Source of the DNA: CAZAAW01 sp964483325
Lineage (GTDB): Bacteria > Pseudomonadota > Alphaproteobacteria > Rhizobiales > Kaistiaceae
Length of the DNA: 64,000 bases
Assembly (NCBI GenBank): GCA_964483325.1
Contig: CAZAAW010000002.1
Coordinates: 162,302 to 226,301 of the forward strand
Direction: 5' to 3'
The first letter of the stretch is position 1; each line of letters opens with the position of its first letter. Position numbers and translations under genes: made by a program. Shown one piece after another: positions 60,954 to 64,000 of the stretch. The notes beneath the pieces were generated by a model. The model saw nothing but the letters and a program-made list of their open reading frames with translations, ran no database searches and was not told the origin of the DNA.

Positions 60954-63125
60954 GTGCCGAGCCACCGGCTCGTATCCGTCCTCATCCCCGTCGCCGTCGG
61001 CGCGCCCTATAGCTATGCCGTGCCGGAGGCGCTCGATCTCGCGCCGGGCGATATCGTCGAGGTGCCGCTGGGGACGCGGCAGACCGTCGGCGTCGTCTGG
61101 GACGACGTTGCCGATCTCGGCGCCGGCGCCCGCATCCGCGAGGTAACGGGAAAATTCGACGCGCCGCCGCTGCCGGCGCCGGTGCGCGCCTTCGTCGACT
61201 GGGTGGCGCGCTACACCGTCTCGACGCGCGGCATGGTGCTGCGCATGGTGCTGCGGGCGCCCGGCGCGCTGGCGCCGCCGCAGCCGCAGACCGCCCTGCG
61301 CCGCACCGGGCTGATGCCGCCGCGCATGACGCCGGCGCGGGGGCGCGTCCTCGATATCTTGGCGGGCGGCGAGCCCTGGGCGAAGGGCGCCCTCGCCGTG
61401 GCGGCGGACGTGACGCCCAGCGTCATCGACGGGCTGCTCAAGGCGGGCGCCCTGGAACGCATCGAGGTTCCGCCGGCCGTCATCCCGCCGCCCGACCCGC
61501 AGCATGTCGAGCCGGCGCTGAGCGAGCGCCAGGCCGAGGCGGCGGCGGCGCTGCGGCTGTCGGCAGCCGGCGGCTATTCCGTCACGCTGCTCGACGGCGT
61601 CACCGGCTCGGGCAAGACGGAGATCTATTTCGAGGCGGTGGCGGAGACGCTGCGGCGCGGCGGGCAGGTGCTGATCCTGCTGCCGGAGATCGCCCTCACC
61701 GCCGAATTCATGGAGCGCTTCGCACGGCGGTTCGGCGTCAGGCCGGCGGAATGGCATTCGGAAGTGCCGCCGCGGCTGCGCGAACGGGTCTGGCGCGGCG
61801 TTGCCGAGGGCACGGTGCGGGCCGTGGCCGGCGCCCGCTCGGCGCTGTTCCTGCCTTTCGCCGACCTGCGGCTGATCGTCGTCGACGAGGAGCACGACCC
61901 TGCCTACAAGCAGGACGAGGGCGTGACCTATCATGCCCGCGACATGGCGGTGGTGCGCGGCCATCTCGGTGGCTTTCCGGTGGTCCTGTCGTCGGCGACG
62001 CCGTCGCTCGAATCGCGCGTCAATGCCGATGCCGGGCGCTACAGCCATATTGTCCTACCGGACCGCTTCGCCGGCGCCGTGCTGCCGTCGATAACGGCGA
62101 TCGACCTGCGCCGGCACCAGCCGGAGCGCGGCACCTGGCTGTCGCCGCCGCTTGTCGAGGCGATGGCCGAGACGCTGGCGGCGAAGGAGCAGGCGCTGCT
62201 CTTTCTCAACCGGCGCGGCTATGCCCCGCTGACCCTCTGCCGCACCTGCGGCCATCGCTTCCACTGCCCCAACTGCGCCACCTGGCTTGTCGAGCACCGC
62301 TTCCGCGGCCAGCTCGTCTGCCACCATTGCGGCCATGCCGAGCGGCGGCCGGATGTCTGCCCTAATTGCGGCGACACCGACAGCCTCGTCGCCTGCGGGC
62401 CGGGCGTCGAGCGGCTGGCCGAGGAGGTGGCGTCGCGGTTTCCGGAAGCGCGCACCGTGGTGCTGTCGAGCGACATGCTCGGCGGCGTCCAGCACCTCCG
62501 GCAGGAGCTCACGCGCATCGCCGACGGCGAGGCCGATATCGTCATCGGCACCCAGCTGGTCGCCAAGGGGCACAATTTTCCTCTGCTGCGGCTGGTGGGC
62601 GTGGTCGATGCCGATCTCGGCCTGGCGCATGGTGATCTGCGCGCCGCCGAGCGCACCTTCCAGCTGCTGTCGCAGGTGACCGGCCGCGCCGGCCGGGCCG
62701 GCGGCACCAGCCGCGCCCTGATCCAGACCAGCGCACCCGACCATCCGGTCATGCAGGCGATCGTCGCCGGTGACCGCGAGGCCTTCTACCAGCGCGAGAT
62801 AGCCGAGCGCCGCAGCGCCGGCCTGCCGCCGTTCGGGCGGCTGGCCGCGCTGATCGTCACCGGTGCCGACCGCGCCTCGGCCTTTGCCCATGCAGCAGCA
62901 CTGCGCCGCGCCGCGCCGCCCGATGCGCCGGGATCGCCCTTCGTCCTCGGGCCGGCCGAGGCGCCGCTGGCGGTGATCCGCGGCCGGCATCGCTTCCGCC
63001 TTCTGATCCAGGCGGCGCGCACTGTCGACATCCAGGCGTTCATCCGCGGCCTGATCGAGCGGGCGCCGCCGCCGCACGGCGCGGTGCGGGTGCAGATCGA
63101 CATCGATCCACAAAGCTTCCTGTAG
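60954..63125 (+). CDS. priA: Primosomal replication restart helicase PriA
   Basis: 723 residues. PriA reloads the replisome at stalled forks. The 3'-end-binding domain starts VSVLIPVAVGAPYSYAVPE; helicase motifs are LLDGVTGSGKTEIYFEAV (Walker A), VDEEHDPAYKQDEGVTYHARD (DEEH), SSATPSLES, GTQLVAKGHNFP and VTGRAGRAG. Eight zinc cysteines lie in CRTCGHRFHCPNC and CHHCGHAERRPDVCPNC. The start is GTG 60954, with AGGA at good spacing; the in-frame extension to 60858 is not conserved. The stop is in the first of two 20-bp tandem repeats. Confidence 0.94.
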   Translation: MPSHRLVSVLIPVAVGAPYSYAVPEALDLAPGDIVEVPLGTRQTVGVVWDDVADLGAGARIREVTGKFDAPPLPAPVRAFVDWVARYTVSTRGMVLRMVLRAPGALAPPQPQTALRRTGLMPPRMTPARGRVLDILAGGEPWAKGALAVAADVTPSVIDGLLKAGALERIEVPPAVIPPPDPQHVEPALSERQAEAAAALRLSAAGGYSVTLLDGVTGSGKTEIYFEAVAETLRRGGQVLILLPEIALTAEFMERFARRFGVRPAEWHSEVPPRLRERVWRGVAEGTVRAVAGARSALFLPFADLRLIVVDEEHDPAYKQDEGVTYHARDMAVVRGHLGGFPVVLSSATPSLESRVNADAGRYSHIVLPDRFAGAVLPSITAIDLRRHQPERGTWLSPPLVEAMAETLAAKEQALLFLNRRGYAPLTLCRTCGHRFHCPNCATWLVEHRFRGQLVCHHCGHAERRPDVCPNCGDTDSLVACGPGVERLAEEVASRFPEARTVVLSSDMLGGVQHLRQELTRIADGEADIVIGTQLVAKGHNFPLLRLVGVVDADLGLAHGDLRAAERTFQLLSQVTGRAGRAGGTSRALIQTSAPDHPVMQAIVAGDREAFYQREIAERRSAGLPPFGRLAALIVTGADRASAFAHAAALRRAAPPDAPGSPFVLGPAEAPLAVIRGRHRFRLLIQAARTVDIQAFIRGLIERAPPPHGAVRVQIDIDPQSFL

Positions 63126-63154
63126 AGGAGCCCCGCTTCCTGTAGAGGAGCCGG
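63115..63154. repeat. Two tandem 20-bp repeats spanning the priA stop codon
   Basis: 63115-63134 and 63135-63154 agree at 18 of 20 bases (GCTTCCTGTAGAGGAGCC shared). The first copy contains the priA stop TAG (63123-63125). Looks like a recent tandem duplication. Confidence 0.9.
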
Positions 63155-63194
63155 CGGCGAGCCAATTCGCCGCTCTTTTGCCGCCTTGCTGCGG

Positions 63195-63223
63195 TTGCCC
63201 GGACCGGATCGCTATGCTATCGA
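63195..63223 (+). promoter_or_regulatory. Candidate promoter for the atp operon
   Basis: TTGCCC, 17 bp, TATCGA, about 130 bp upstream of atpH. Spacing is ideal, but both hexamers are imperfect. Prediction only. Confidence 0.3.
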
Positions 63224-63354
63224 ACCGGCGGCTTTCGAGGGGGCTGTGCACACAGCCTGCGTGGCCTTCGGAATCCTACAATCAGTTCAAGGCCTTGACT
63301 GTTAGGCCGGGTTGCTCTCCGGCGGCTCGGCACGGTCGGAGAGCAGGGGCGGAA

Positions 63355-63915
63355 TTGGCCGAGACAACCAACACCGTAACGGGCGTCGCCGAGCGCTATG
63401 CGACGGCGCTGTTCGATCTGGCCTTGGAAAGCGACGCGCTGGCGCCGGTCGGCGCCGAACTGCAGCGCTTCGAGACCCTGATGGGGGAAAGCGCCGATCT
63501 GGCGCGGCTGGTCCGCAGCCCCGTCTACTCCGCCGAGGAACAGCTGCGCGCCGTCACCGCCATCCTCGACAAGGCGGGCATCACCGGGCCGGCCGCCAAT
63601 CTCATCAAGGTCGCCGCCCGCAATCGCCGCCTGTTCGCGGTGCCCGACATGATCCGTTCCTATCGCCAGCTTCACGCCCGCCAGCGCGGCGAAGTCTCGG
63701 CCGAAGTCACCAGCGCCGAGCCGCTCGGCGACGTGCATGTGACGGCGCTGAAGGAAGCGCTCAAGGCGTCGATCGGCAAGGATGTCGACCTCGCCACCAG
63801 GGTCGATCCGGCATTGCTCGGCGGCCTGATCGTCAAGGTCGGCAGCCGCATGATCGACACGTCGCTGCGCACCAAGCTCAATTCACTGAAAATCGCCATG
63901 AAAGAGGTCGGCTGA
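63355..63915 (+). CDS. atpH: ATP synthase F1 subunit delta
   Basis: 186 residues. The delta subunit joins the F1 head to the peripheral stalk. Motifs: VAERYATALFDLALE, LARLVRSPVYSAEEQLRAVTAIL, NLIKVAARNRRLFAVPDMI, and GEVSAEVTSAEPL, with the end VGSRMIDTSLRTKLNSLKIAMKEV. The start is TTG 63355 with AGGGG upstream, chosen by homology; the extension to 63178 is not conserved. It overlaps atpA by one base. Confidence 0.94.
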   Translation: MAETTNTVTGVAERYATALFDLALESDALAPVGAELQRFETLMGESADLARLVRSPVYSAEEQLRAVTAILDKAGITGPAANLIKVAARNRRLFAVPDMIRSYRQLHARQRGEVSAEVTSAEPLGDVHVTALKEALKASIGKDVDLATRVDPALLGGLIVKVGSRMIDTSLRTKLNSLKIAMKEVG

Positions 63916-64000
63916 TGGACATTCGCGCCGCTGAAATCTCTGCCATCCTCAAGGAGCAGATCAAGAATTTCGGTTCCGAGGCCGAGGTTTCCGAGGTCGG
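63915..64000 (+). CDS. atpA: ATP synthase F1 subunit alpha, 5' part
   Basis: Only the first 28 codons are inside the window. MDIRAAEISAILKEQIKNFG is the conserved AtpA N-terminus, which forms the contact with delta. Its ATG shares one base with the atpH stop. The gene continues beyond the window. Confidence 0.93.
   Translation, partial: MDIRAAEISAILKEQIKNFGSEAEVSEV

Overview
The window is a chromosomal segment of a high-G+C alphaproteobacterium, most likely of the order Hyphomicrobiales (Rhizobiales). I infer this from gene content and order (ffh-rpsP-rimM-trmD-rplS followed by leuC; asd and leuD nearby; priA close to atpH-atpA), from an HWE-family histidine kinase, and from an ECF sigma factor paired with an NrsF/DUF1109-type anti-sigma factor. 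No tRNA, rRNA, CRISPR array, insertion sequence or prophage was seen.

1-10 kb: a membrane-anchored hypothetical protein, a DUF4139 secreted protein with a Cys-rich partner, the helicase HrpB, and a thiBPQ thiamin importer operon behind a clear TPP riboswitch. 10-18 kb: an unlisted 58-codon gene, asd, pdxY-like kinase, a CitE-family lyase, leuD, a small zincin, a cupin, a DUF1428 protein, a stand-alone 5'-3' exonuclease and a Tat-exported multicopper oxidase. 18-25 kb: the translation block ffh-rpsP-rimM-trmD, an acetyltransferase, rplS, a NAGPA-type protein and leuC. 25-34 kb: three paralogous small secreted two-cysteine proteins around an HWE kinase, a cystathionine beta-synthase/gamma-lyase operon (reverse transsulfuration), and an ECF sigma/anti-sigma pair followed by a secreted spondin-domain protein with a matching GTAACC-N16-CGAA promoter, then an FAH-family hydrolase.

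34-58.5 kb is the outstanding region: a 13-gene, tightly overlapping minus-strand operon for O-acetylated alginate. In transcription order it is algD, alg8, alg44, algA, a second alg44-like gene, algG, a giant Sel1-repeat gene, algI, algJ, algX, algF, a second giant Sel1-repeat gene and algL. AlgD makes GDP-mannuronate from GDP-mannose supplied by AlgA; Alg8/Alg44 polymerise it across the inner membrane; AlgG epimerises, AlgI/J/X/F acetylate, and AlgL degrades stray polymer in the periplasm. Compared with the Pseudomonas paradigm it is remodelled: AlgG carries about 650 extra N-terminal helical residues, Alg44 is duplicated, there are two Sel1 proteins of about 1000 residues plus a third of 437, and no AlgE-like outer-membrane porin is present. 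A 728-bp leader upstream of algD, locally AT-rich, contains several dyad symmetries and is probably the control region.

59-64 kb: a XerC-type recombinase with a strong terminator, a DoxX protein, priA, atpH and the start of atpA. Short tandem duplications sit exactly over the stop codons of hrpB (19 bp x 3) and priA (20 bp x 2).
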